DNA of 64,000 nucleotides, taken from contig NZ_CAJNAT010000008.1 of assembly GCF_905220705.1 (NCBI RefSeq), forward strand, positions 1 to 64,000, given 5' to 3'. Every line of letters starts with the position of its first letter. Position 1 is the stretch's first letter. The translations under genes and the position numbers were made by a program. A model generated the notes under the pieces. The model did no database searches and had not been told where the DNA came from. It was given only the letters and a program-made list of their open reading frames with translations. Source of the DNA: Paraburkholderia domus (GTDB lineage: Bacteria > Pseudomonadota > Gammaproteobacteria > Burkholderiales > Burkholderiaceae). Shown here one piece after another: positions 52,459 to 61,341 of the stretch.

Positions 52459-53589
52459 ATGCTGCCATGGAAACCACGGGTGAGAAGAAACGAGCCGTCC
52501 GAACTCGATAAGCTACGCTTCGACTACGCATGGAAATGGTTCAGTTTCCATGCGGAACAACGCACCAAGATGTTCAACTTCATGTTGGTCGGTTTGGGCG
52601 CGCTGGCCACCGTCGTTGTCACCGCCATCAACGACCATCTCGTGCTGGTCGCGCGCTTTGCGTGTGGGCTTGGCTTCGTAATCGCACTCGTGTTCTGGCG
52701 TCTGGATGGACGCAATCGAACTTTGTACGACTACGCGGGCGACATACTGATCGACCTTGAAGACAAGGTGATTTTTGGTCAAGGAAGGACACTCAAAAAC
52801 CGGGACAAAAAAATCGTTACGTATGGAATATATCAACGCGTCAAGCTACTCAATGAGCTCAATGAAATAAAACCCTGGTGGAAACGTCGCTTGCTTATAA
52901 CCTGGGCTGGCGTGGCTGGGATCGTCGAAGGAAAGCATCGCCACCTCATGCCTGCCGTCGCGTTGATGTTCGCGATATTTTTCGCCATCGTTTTCGTCAA
53001 AGCAACGACCTTCTCTGAAGTTGTTAAGAATACGCCAACCGGCTGTTGCACTGACTCGTCATGCAACCCAGCATGTCATATTGGATTCACTTGGCCGCCC
53101 ATTGCGCCTGCGCCACCGCCCCCTCAGGTGGTCCCTCAAGCCACGCTTGTTTCATCGGTCAAGTTCACGGGTTTCGAGAAGGGATTAAATTTGCTTGAAT
53201 GCGACGAGCACGACAATGCCGACAAACTCAATCAACTCCGTGCGGCAATTCATGACGCGCAAAAACTCAAACTTCGCGTGGTCGTATTTTTGATTGGCAG
53301 CACGGATCGCACACCACTATCGCGGGAACTACGTAAGCAATTCGAGTCGAATGCCGGTTTGGCACGGGCCCGCGTGAGCACCGTGGAGCGTTGCCTCGAC
53401 GCCAGACAGGAATCGGACGCGCAGCCTCAATCAACCCAACCCGAGATGGTGCGGCTGGTTTCCGGTCCCTCCTATGTGCCTCCAAGCCAGGAGCCGGCTG
53501 AAGTCGTAAAGGAAATGATGGCGGCCGATAGAGGCGTTGCCGTTCTCGTCATGGGTTTTCCAATGGGCATTGCTAGCACACAGCAGTGA
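52459..53589 (+). CDS. inner-membrane protein with OmpA-like C-terminal domain
   Basis: 376 residues. About residues 15-60 contain FDYAWKWFSFHAEQRTKMFN, a soluble segment often seen before paired TMs in uncharacterised membrane proteins. Two TMs (about 40-60 and 63-82) and a third (about 168-190) follow. The remainder is periplasmic: a Cys-rich stretch (CCTDSSCNPAC), a Pro-rich linker, and an OmpA-like segment (LRVVVFLIGSTDRTPLSREL, then ARARVSTVERCL). Function unknown. It lies 31 bases after the HAD gene, so probably in the same transcript. Confidence 0.75.
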   Translation: MLPWKPRVRRNEPSELDKLRFDYAWKWFSFHAEQRTKMFNFMLVGLGALATVVVTAINDHLVLVARFACGLGFVIALVFWRLDGRNRTLYDYAGDILIDLEDKVIFGQGRTLKNRDKKIVTYGIYQRVKLLNELNEIKPWWKRRLLITWAGVAGIVEGKHRHLMPAVALMFAIFFAIVFVKATTFSEVVKNTPTGCCTDSSCNPACHIGFTWPPIAPAPPPPQVVPQATLVSSVKFTGFEKGLNLLECDEHDNADKLNQLRAAIHDAQKLKLRVVVFLIGSTDRTPLSRELRKQFESNAGLARARVSTVERCLDARQESDAQPQSTQPEMVRLVSGPSYVPPSQEPAEVVKEMMAADRGVAVLVMGFPMGIASTQQ

Positions 53590-53647
53590 TCACGTGGAGG
53601 CTGCTATCGAGAATCTGGCGAAGCGGCCTTCAATCCTGCGCCCCCGC

Positions 53648-53851
53648 TCATCCCCCTGCGCCCGTGCGCAGACGCTGCAGCAATTCACGGCCCTGACGGG
53701 TCAGTTGCAGCGTCGATCCTTGCGGATCACGCTGCAGTATTTCAACGAGCTCGTAGCGGCGTAACGCCAGTACGTCCGGATCGAGAGTCTCCAACCGCTT
53801 GTCCGTGTCGCCAAGCAGCATAAGCGTCGCGAGTTCGTGATGACTGAGCAT
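53648..53851 (-). CDS. small winged-helix-like protein, family copy 2
   Basis: 67 residues. MLSHHELATLMLL and QLTRQGRELLQRLR match the 65-residue protein at 31849-32046 in position and pattern. Between them lie helical segments (DVLALRRYELVEILQRD). Two copies 22 kb apart suggest a lineage-specific small-protein family. Convergent with 52459-53589. Confidence 0.65.
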   Translation of the reverse strand: MLSHHELATLMLLGDTDKRLETLDPDVLALRRYELVEILQRDPQGSTLQLTRQGRELLQRLRTGAGG

Positions 53852-54167
53852 CCGGCACCTCCATTAATCGATACATGGGCGATGGGGATATCCTAGAGAC
53901 GCAACACTACAGTTTGGCTACGGTTGTGTTTCCGTGGATTACCTGCAGCGCTGTAAGCATGCGCGGCAAACCGCTGCTGCGCGTTGCGGCAGAGGCGGTG
54001 CGCGACGTGAGTGCGCAAAGAGGCGCAAGACTTTCCGCACGGTCCGTAATTGGGGTCTGCGTATCGGTCGAGGGACCGGCGGGTCGAGTCTGTCGCCGGT
54101 CATGCCATCATTCGGTTTTACAAATCCGCTTAAGCGTACAGCGCCCTCCTCCTTCCGCATGACGCCT
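53852..54167. other. 316-base intergenic region, nothing recognised
   Basis: Short ORFs on both strands only. No RNA gene, repeat or T-run terminator seen. Confidence 0.4.
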
Positions 54168-55271
54168 TCAAGGCAACGTGATCGGCACGGGACGCGTCAG
54201 CAGATAGACGTAGAGATTGAAGAAACGATTGTTGTCGAACTGCGTGACGTACGTGATCTTCTGCGGTGACGCGCCAGGTGCTGGTTGATCGGGGTAGACC
54301 ATCACGTGCCCCTGGTCCTCGCCGCTCGTCGTATCGATATCGAGGTAAGCGCTCTTTGTTTGCGTGGCGTAGGTCGGGTCCATGAAGTAAGCGATCGTCA
54401 GCGTGTCGTACAGGTTAGTGTTATCACCGAACGCGCCGGCGTTGACGATGCCATACGCCTTGGTCACCGCGGTCTGCTTGTTCGGGTTGCCCACGATCTG
54501 ATCGAAGATGCTCTGGGTGAGCGGCACCGTATCCGTGACGTCGAGCGGAATGACGGCTTGGGGAATCGTCGTTTGAAGAATCGTACGTACGGCAAGCGGA
54601 TCAAACCACCAGTTGAGCTCCCCCACTGCATTCGCATTGCCCGGCACGGCCATCGCACCGCCCATGTAGACGATCTGTTTGATCAGCGGCACGATCTCCG
54701 GCGCCTTCATGATGGCCGTGGCGAGATTGGTGGGCGGCCCAACCTCGAGAATGGTGACCTGATTCGGATAGCGCTTGATGGTCTGAATCATGAAATCCGC
54801 AGCGCTTTGTGCCTGCAGTTTCGTCGACACCGCGAAGCCATCAGGCGGCGCGACAAGCTGGGACTGTTGGGTCGGTTCCGGCCGGCTCCACGCACCGAAA
54901 TAGCCTTGCGGATTGGCGGCCTGCTGTGCACGAATGCTCGCCACATCGTATTGCAGTGGATAGTCGGCGCCGCCGTAGACACCCACCACGTTCTGCACGC
55001 CCATGCGCTCCACGGCCTTCAACGCATCCGATTCTTCCTGGAGCAACCAGTCGTTGCCGGTCACGACGGTCAGCCCTAGCAGGTTGACCTTACCCTGCCC
55101 CATCAACTGCGTGGTCATGGCGAACAGCTGGCCGTCGTCGCCCATCGTGTTGAAGTCTGAATCGATGATGACCTTCGGCGCATTAGCTAGCGGATCGGTT
55201 GCCGTCACGCTGCCCCCACAAGCGGCAAGAAGCATCGATATAATAAGGATGCCTATATATTGTAATTTCAT
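54168..55271 (-). CDS. lipoprotein nucleoside hydrolase
   Basis: 367 residues. A lipoprotein signal (LIISMLLAACGGS) with lipobox A-A-C puts it in the periplasm. The nucleoside hydrolase Asp cluster is VIIDSDFNTMGDDGQ, and a second metal Asp probably lies in LDIDTTSGEDQ. It hydrolyses N-glycosidic bonds of nucleosides, releasing ribose and base. The next genes on this strand, upstream, are the ribokinase and ribose ABC genes, so periplasmic nucleosides may be split outside and the ribose imported. Start ATG 55271 is favoured because it yields the signal peptide. Confidence 0.88.
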   Translation of the reverse strand: MKLQYIGILIISMLLAACGGSVTATDPLANAPKVIIDSDFNTMGDDGQLFAMTTQLMGQGKVNLLGLTVVTGNDWLLQEESDALKAVERMGVQNVVGVYGGADYPLQYDVASIRAQQAANPQGYFGAWSRPEPTQQSQLVAPPDGFAVSTKLQAQSAADFMIQTIKRYPNQVTILEVGPPTNLATAIMKAPEIVPLIKQIVYMGGAMAVPGNANAVGELNWWFDPLAVRTILQTTIPQAVIPLDVTDTVPLTQSIFDQIVGNPNKQTAVTKAYGIVNAGAFGDNTNLYDTLTIAYFMDPTYATQTKSAYLDIDTTSGEDQGHVMVYPDQPAPGASPQKITYVTQFDNNRFFNLYVYLLTRPVPITLP

Positions 55272-55404
55272 GTTTCGTCCATTCCTTCCAGTAGAGATCG
55301 CGACTAAACCAAAGGAACACCGTCCGGAGACGGTGCCGGTCATTCAACGTCAAGCTACCCAGAGTTGCAGGTCGAACTGCCTCATGTCACAACAGGCATC
55401 CGTT

Positions 55405-56337
55405 TCAGGCTGCGCTTTCGACTTCCGCGCGAGTCGGGATCGACGGCTGCGCACCGGCGCGTGTAACGGAAATCGAAGCCGCGCGTTGCGCGAGGCTGAT
55501 CGCCCCTTCGAGCGGCTGCCGGGCGGCGAGTTGCGCGGCAAAGACGCCGATAAAGGTATCGCCAGCCGCGGTCGTATCGACCGCCCGGACCTGCGGCGCG
55601 GGAAAATGCATGCCTTCGCCGCCTTCCGGCAACAGATAAGCCCCTTGCGAGCCGAGCGTGACGATCACATTGCGAGCGCCGCCACGTTGCAACTCCAGCG
55701 CCGCCCTTCTCGCGCCGCTTTGCGACTCGACCGGCAGGCCAGCGAGTATCGCGGCCTCGACCTCGTTCGGCACGAGGTAGTCGACGAGCGGCAGCCATTC
55801 CGCGGGTAGCGGACCGGTTGCCGGAGCCGGGTTCAGCACGGTGATCTTGCCCATTCGCCGGGCGAGAGCGAGCGTTGCGTGAACGGAATCCCAAGGCGTT
55901 TCCAGTTGGCAGACCACGACGTCGCTAGCCTTGATCGCCGCTTCGTGACGCGCGACGTTCTCAGGCGTGAGTTCGCCGTTACTGCCCGCGACCACCACGA
56001 TCGTGTTCTGTCCGTCGTCCGACACGGTCACCATTGCAACGCCGGTGGGCTGTGCCGGGTCGACCTCGATACCCGCGCAGTCGATACCCTCCGCTTCCAG
56101 ATCCTTGACCCGCTGGGCCCCGTTCGCATCCGTCCCCACGCGTCCGATCATCGCCACGCGCGCGCCGATCCGGGCGGCCGCCACTGCCTGGTTGCCGCCC
56201 TTGCCGCCGGCAACCTGCGAGAACTCATGTCCGCCAATCGTCTCGCCGGGCCGCGGCAAATGCGGTGCGCGGGCGACCAGGTCGGTATTGATGCTGCCCA
56301 CCACGAGCACACGGCCCTGCTTCGCTTCTTTTGACAC
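55405..56337 (-). CDS. rbsK: ribokinase
   Basis: 310 residues. PfkB-family motifs: VVGSINTDLVARAPHLPRPG near the N-terminus, AGGKGGNQAVAAARIG, and the C-terminal anion hole/catalytic Asp DTTAAGDTFIGVFAAQLA. It phosphorylates D-ribose to ribose-5-phosphate with ATP. GTG 56337 is the start because AGGAGA lies just upstream (56346-56341). It is downstream of rbsC by 46 bases and upstream of the nucleoside hydrolase. Confidence 0.95.
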   Translation of the reverse strand: MSKEAKQGRVLVVGSINTDLVARAPHLPRPGETIGGHEFSQVAGGKGGNQAVAAARIGARVAMIGRVGTDANGAQRVKDLEAEGIDCAGIEVDPAQPTGVAMVTVSDDGQNTIVVVAGSNGELTPENVARHEAAIKASDVVVCQLETPWDSVHATLALARRMGKITVLNPAPATGPLPAEWLPLVDYLVPNEVEAAILAGLPVESQSGARRAALELQRGGARNVIVTLGSQGAYLLPEGGEGMHFPAPQVRAVDTTAAGDTFIGVFAAQLAARQPLEGAISLAQRAASISVTRAGAQPSIPTRAEVESAA

Positions 56338-56383
56338 GTTCACTCTCCTGCTGACCATCCACGATGGGTCGCTAATGGTCAAT

Positions 56384-57385
56384 TTATGCGGCGCGACGCC
56401 GGCTTCTATAAGTATCCAGCACGACGGCCACGACAATCACAGCCCCCGTGATAATGCGCTTGGTCGGCTCGGTCGCCCCGATCTGGGCAAGGCCCGCGGC
56501 CAGCACCGAGATGATCAACACGCCAAAGAACGTGCTGATTACCGAGCCGCGACCACCCATCAAACTCGTTCCACCGATCACGACGGCCGCGATCACCTGC
56601 AATTCGATGCCCTGGCCGGCGTTCGGGTCCGCGGCCTCAAGGCGCGAGATCTGGAACAGGGACGCCAGGCCGGCCAGCAGGCCCATCAGCGCGAAGACTG
56701 CAATCTTGTAGGGACGCGGATTGACGCCCGCGAGGCGCACCGCCTCCTCGTTCGTGCCGATGCCAACCAGATAGCGCCCGAACACCGTGCGAGTCAGTAC
56801 CAACTGCGCCGCGACCATCACGACGATGGCAATCAGGAACGCGGGAGAAATGCCGAACGCAATCGGGTTCGACAGGAAATCGAACGCATCGCCGATATAG
56901 GCCGTGCGGGAGTTGGTCAACTGATACGCGAGGCCGCGCGCTGCCTCGAGCACGCCGAGCGACACGATGAACGACGGAATCCGCCACGCCACGGTAATCG
57001 CGCCGGTCAGGCAGCCCGTCAAGGCCGCCCCCGCCATGCCGAGCAAGGCGGCGGGCAACGCCGGCCAATGCCACTGCAAGGCCGCGACACTCGTGAGCGC
57101 CGCGCCGAGCGCCAGCACGGAGCCGACCGACAGATCGATCCCGGCGATGATGAGGACAAAGGTCATGCCGATCGACATCACGACAAGATCGGGAATCTGG
57201 TTCGCGATCGTGCTGAAGGTGTCATAGCTCAGGAAGTGCGAACTCAGCAGCGAGAACAGCACAATCATCCCGAGCAACGCGCCGAGCAGGCCGAGGTAAT
57301 TCGACAATCCAAGGCGCGTGCCGATCGGCTTCGCGTCTTTGGGCGGTTCGTTCTGCAACGTAGGCAGGCTGGTTGGTCCGGTCAT
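56384..57385 (-). CDS. rbsC: ribose ABC transporter permease
   Basis: 333 residues, about eight to ten TM helices. BPD-2-type motif IIAGIDLSVGSVLALGAALT and EEAVRLAGVNPRPYKIAVF are the RbsC/XylH signatures. It forms the membrane channel with RbsA as ATPase. The start lies three bases after the RbsA stop. The sugar is probably ribose from context with RbsB and RbsK. Confidence 0.93.
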   Translation of the reverse strand: MTGPTSLPTLQNEPPKDAKPIGTRLGLSNYLGLLGALLGMIVLFSLLSSHFLSYDTFSTIANQIPDLVVMSIGMTFVLIIAGIDLSVGSVLALGAALTSVAALQWHWPALPAALLGMAGAALTGCLTGAITVAWRIPSFIVSLGVLEAARGLAYQLTNSRTAYIGDAFDFLSNPIAFGISPAFLIAIVVMVAAQLVLTRTVFGRYLVGIGTNEEAVRLAGVNPRPYKIAVFALMGLLAGLASLFQISRLEAADPNAGQGIELQVIAAVVIGGTSLMGGRGSVISTFFGVLIISVLAAGLAQIGATEPTKRIITGAVIVVAVVLDTYRSRRRAA

Positions 57386-57388
57386 GCT

Positions 57389-59059
57389 TCAATACTCCAC
57401 AGATTTTTTCTGGGGTGCCCTTGCGTCGGGCGCCGGTGCGTCGGGCGCCGGTGCGTCGGGCGCTTTCGCGTGGGGCGCCCCTGCGTCGGGTTCGATCGGA
57501 TCGTGCAACAGCGCGTCGCGTTTCGTGTAGCCTGCGAACGCCGCTGCGAGCAGCGTGTCCTGGGTCCAGCTTCCGCGCTCGAACATGCCCGTCATCTGTC
57601 CTGCCGACATCACGCCGATCCGGTCGCAAATCGACATTAATTCGCGCAGATCGCTCGACACCACCACCAACGCGCGCCCTTCCCGCGCGAGCGCGCCCAT
57701 CAAGGCATAGATATCGAACTTCGCGCCGACGTCGATGCCGCGCGTGGGCTCGTCGAACAGCAGCACCGTGCAATCGCGCGCGAGCCAGCGGCCGATCACC
57801 ACCTTCTGCTGGTTGCCGCCGGAGAGCTCGGACACCGGCTGCGACGGCCCCGAACTGCGGATGCTCATTGCATCGATCTGTTTGCGCGCCAGCGACGCCT
57901 CACGACGGCCGTCCACCACGCCGTTCTTCGACACCGCACGCAGATTGCCGAGCGAGATATTGGCTGCAATGGGCTGCGTCAGCAGAAGGCCCTCGCCTTT
58001 GCGGTCCTCCGTAATCAGCGCGATGCCGCTCTTCACGGCATCCGATGGCGACGAGACCTTCACGGGCTCGAGCGAGCCGCCGTCATGTGCAATCGATACC
58101 GTGCCGGCATCCGCGCGATCGGCGCCGTAGATGAGCCGCATCAATTCCGTGCGGCCCGCGCCGATCAGGCCGCTAATGCCGAAAATCTCGCCCGCCTTCA
58201 CCTCGAAGGACACATCGCGCACAACCGGCTCGCGCGTCATGCCCGCGACCTTGAACGCCACCTCGCCGATGCGCCGCTCGCCGAGGTCGATGCGCTCGCC
58301 GATATCACGCCCGACCATCAGCGTCACGAGGCGGTCGGCTGAGAGATTAGCCATCTCATCGACATGCACGAGCCGCCCGTCGCGCAGCACGGCAGCACGC
58401 CGCGCGATACGCTTCAATTCTTCCAGTCGGTGTGAGATGTACACCAGCGCCACGCCGCGCGCCTTGAGCCGCTCGACCTGCTCGAACAGCAGGTCCACCT
58501 CGCGGGCAGTCAGCATCGCGGTGGGTTCGTCGAGGATCAGCACGCGGCAATCGCCGATCAGATTGCGTGCGATCTCGACCATCTGCTGATGCCCGATGCC
58601 CAGCGTGCCCACCAGCGTGTCTGGATCGATCGCATCGAGCCCGACTTGCGCCATGGCGTGCCGGGCGTCCTCGCGCAGCCTCGCGCGGTCGATCCAGCCG
58701 AACATGCCGCGCTGCGGCAAGCGGTTCAGGAACAGGTTCTCCGCCACCGAGAGAGTCGGCAGCAGGTTCAACTCCTGCATGACCATGCGCACGCCGAGCG
58801 CCTCGGCGTCCTTGCGGCTGGCCGGCGTGTAGGCCGCGCCGTCAAGCGTCATCGAACCGGTAGTCGGTGTGACGAGACCGCCGACGATCTTGGACAAGGT
58901 GCTCTTGCCCGCGCCGTTTTCGCCGGTCAGCGCCAGCACCTCGCCTGCATACAGGTCCAGCGAGATATCGGCGAGCACAGGCCCGGCGTAGGTCTTGCCG
59001 ATGCCATGCACACTCAGCATGGGCGGGACATCAGCAAAGGATAGGTTGGGAGTAGACAT
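57389..59059 (-). CDS. rbsA: ribose ABC transporter ATP-binding protein, double-NBD
   Basis: 556 residues. First Walker A is LTGENGAGKSTLSKI (about residues 40-54) with LDEPTAML; the second domain has the degenerate SGLIGAGRTELMRL, and LSGGNQQKVVIG is its signature motif. The last about 40 residues form an Ala/Pro/Asp-rich extension (PDAPAPDAPAPDARA), encoded by a short tandem repeat near 57417-57460. ATG 59059 is preferred over a TTG at 59080. The usual RbsA is about 500 residues, so the tail is extra. Confidence 0.93.
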   Translation of the reverse strand: MSTPNLSFADVPPMLSVHGIGKTYAGPVLADISLDLYAGEVLALTGENGAGKSTLSKIVGGLVTPTTGSMTLDGAAYTPASRKDAEALGVRMVMQELNLLPTLSVAENLFLNRLPQRGMFGWIDRARLREDARHAMAQVGLDAIDPDTLVGTLGIGHQQMVEIARNLIGDCRVLILDEPTAMLTAREVDLLFEQVERLKARGVALVYISHRLEELKRIARRAAVLRDGRLVHVDEMANLSADRLVTLMVGRDIGERIDLGERRIGEVAFKVAGMTREPVVRDVSFEVKAGEIFGISGLIGAGRTELMRLIYGADRADAGTVSIAHDGGSLEPVKVSSPSDAVKSGIALITEDRKGEGLLLTQPIAANISLGNLRAVSKNGVVDGRREASLARKQIDAMSIRSSGPSQPVSELSGGNQQKVVIGRWLARDCTVLLFDEPTRGIDVGAKFDIYALMGALAREGRALVVVSSDLRELMSICDRIGVMSAGQMTGMFERGSWTQDTLLAAAFAGYTKRDALLHDPIEPDAGAPHAKAPDAPAPDAPAPDARAPQKKSVEY

Positions 59060-59131
59060 CAGATTGATAAAGCCAGACAAAGACCAGGCGGCGCGGCCCG
59101 CAAACGACGCAGGCCACGCGTTATGCCAGTC

Positions 59132-60097
59132 TTACTTGGTGACCAGATCGACAGGCGTTTCGACGACGCCCGACAATTCCGACTGCTTCTTGTGTTCGGC
59201 GAGTGCCTTCAACGCCGTATCGATACCGAACACGGCCTGTCTGGCGGCGTACTGATTGGCTGTGGCAAGCACGCGGCCGTCGGCGAGCATCGGCTTGATC
59301 GCGTTGATGTCGTCGTAGCCCACCACCTGCACCTTGCCGGCCTTGCCGGCCGCGCGCACGGCCGATACCGCGCCGATTGCCATGTTGTCATTGCCGCACA
59401 GCAGCGCCTTGACGTCCGGGTTGGCGTTGAGAATCTGGCTCGCCACGGCGTTGCCCTTATCGATTTCCCACTCGCCCGACTGCAGCGAGACAACCTTCAT
59501 GCCGCCCGCCGCCATGGCCTGCTTGAAGCCGGCCGAGCGTTGCTGCGCGTTGGTGGTGGTCGAGACGCCTTCGATAATGGCGACGTTGTCGCCCGACTTC
59601 AGGTGCTTGGCCAGATAGTCGCCCACCTTCAATGCGCCCTTCGCGTTATCCGGGCCGACGAACGGGATGTTCAGGTCTTTCGACTTGAGCACGTCCGGAT
59701 CCAGCTTGTTGTCGATATTGACCACGATGATGCCGGCATCGACCGCTTTCTTGAGAACCGGCACCAGCGCCTTGGAATCGGCCGGGGCGATCACGAGTGC
59801 GTCGACCTTCGACACGATCATCTGCTCGACGATGCGAATCTGGTTAGCCGTATCCGTTTCGTCCTTGATGCCGTTCGTGACGAGATCGAATTTCGTGGGG
59901 TTCTGCTTTTGATAGTCTTTCGCGCCGGTTTCCATGGTCAGGAAAAACTCGTTCGCCAACGACTTCATCACCAGCGCGACTTTCGGCTTGTGTGCGGCCT
60001 GAGCGAACGCTGCGGGCATCGGCAGAATCGACACTGCGAGGAAGGCTGCGCTGGCTATGATGGCGCGACGCCGCGCCGGTTGGAAATGACGAATCAT
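59132..60097 (-). CDS. rbsB: ribose ABC transporter periplasmic binding protein
   Basis: 321 residues. Signal peptide (about 1-32, ending AAFAQAAHK) then a type I periplasmic binding fold: VALVMKSLANEFFLTMETGA, GIIVVNIDNKLD and LLCGNDNMAIGAVSAVRAAG. The order rbsB, rbsA, rbsC, rbsK and nucleoside hydrolase on one strand indicates an operon read from here. GGAGAC precedes the ATG 60097. It is divergent from a LysR gene with about 200 bases between. Confidence 0.94.
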   Translation of the reverse strand: MIRHFQPARRRAIIASAAFLAVSILPMPAAFAQAAHKPKVALVMKSLANEFFLTMETGAKDYQKQNPTKFDLVTNGIKDETDTANQIRIVEQMIVSKVDALVIAPADSKALVPVLKKAVDAGIIVVNIDNKLDPDVLKSKDLNIPFVGPDNAKGALKVGDYLAKHLKSGDNVAIIEGVSTTTNAQQRSAGFKQAMAAGGMKVVSLQSGEWEIDKGNAVASQILNANPDVKALLCGNDNMAIGAVSAVRAAGKAGKVQVVGYDDINAIKPMLADGRVLATANQYAARQAVFGIDTALKALAEHKKQSELSGVVETPVDLVTK

Positions 60098-60299
60098 TGA
60101 TGTCTCCGTATCGCTCGTTCGGTCTACGTACTGATAGCCGTTGAGTCGTGTGATGGGCAGGTTCGCCACACCCACCGCCGGCTGCTGACGAAACCCTCAA
60201 GTTTCTTTGCCAGATGCAGGGACGAGTATGGCCAGATCCAATGCTATCCTCGCGATCCACGTTATGCTATGCCTAATTTCAAAATCGAGCGTTTCAAAA

Positions 60300-61172
60300 A
60301 TGGAACACGTAGACTGGGACGACCTACGGATTCTGGTGGAGATCGCGCGCGGCGGCACCATGCGAGCGGCCGCGGCGGCCTGCGATCTGAGCGCGCCGAC
60401 CCTGTCGCGCCGCCTGACCGAGCTTGAGCGGCGGCTGGGCGAGCCGCTCATCGACCGGGTGCCGTCGGGCTGTACGGTGACGGCATTTGGCGCGCGCGTG
60501 CTGGCCTGGGCCGAGCAGATGGAGGATCTCGCCCACCAGATCGAGCGTGCCGCGGACGTGACCGGTGGCGCAGGCGCTCACGGCACCGTGCGGATCAATG
60601 CCGTCGAATGGCCGTCTTACATTTTGCTTAAATTGCTCGGTTCGTTCCAGGAGCGGCTGCCCGGCCTCGCCATCGAAGTGCTGACCTCACGACGGCCGTA
60701 TAGCCTTGCCCGCCGTGAAGCGGACATCGCGCTGTGGTCCGAATGCCCCGACGAAGGCGATCTGTATGTCCGGCGAATCGGCAAGATCCGCTTTGGGTTG
60801 TTCGGTTCGCGCGACTACTATCTGCGTCACAAGGCAGCGATCACGAGGAAGGAATGGGACAAGCTGTCGTTCGTCGGCTATGACGACCGGCAGCCTGATC
60901 ACCCGGCCATGCAATGGCTAAAAACCCTGCCTGGCGCGCCCGCACCTTCGCTTCGAAGCAGCTATGGCATGGGCGTGTTCGACGGCGTGCTGGGGGGCTC
61001 CGGACTCGGCGTGCTCGCCCAACTCGCGGGCGACACGACGAGCGATCTCGTCTGCATCGAGAAGCACATCAAGGCGCTCGATCAGGACGTGTGGATGGTG
61101 CTGCATCCCGCCCTGCGCGACAGCGAGCGCATCCGGACCGTGGCTAACCTCATTGCCGAAATATTCCGTTAG
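60300..61172 (+). CDS. LysR-family regulator of the ribose locus
   Basis: 290 residues. HTH about 4-60 (WDDLRILVEIARGGTMRAAA, SAPTLSRRLTELERRLG), substrate domain about 95-285. Start MEHVDWDD. Divergent from rbsB, so it likely controls the ribose/nucleoside operon. Ribose operons are more often controlled by LacI-type RbsR, so a LysR here is less usual. Effector unknown. Confidence 0.9.
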   Translation: MEHVDWDDLRILVEIARGGTMRAAAAACDLSAPTLSRRLTELERRLGEPLIDRVPSGCTVTAFGARVLAWAEQMEDLAHQIERAADVTGGAGAHGTVRINAVEWPSYILLKLLGSFQERLPGLAIEVLTSRRPYSLARREADIALWSECPDEGDLYVRRIGKIRFGLFGSRDYYLRHKAAITRKEWDKLSFVGYDDRQPDHPAMQWLKTLPGAPAPSLRSSYGMGVFDGVLGGSGLGVLAQLAGDTTSDLVCIEKHIKALDQDVWMVLHPALRDSERIRTVANLIAEIFR

Positions 61173-61341
61173 ACCGGGGCCTTGGCGCTGGCGATGTTCC
61201 GGCAGCTTCGAGGGGCAATACAACGTCTGCCGCAATCGGACGGCAAATGTTGCGACCTCGGCTGACGACGAAGCGGGCCAAGGTGTGGTCGTTCAGGCGA
61301 TTCTGGCTGGCACAACGACGTCCACGCAGTTTTCTCGACGC

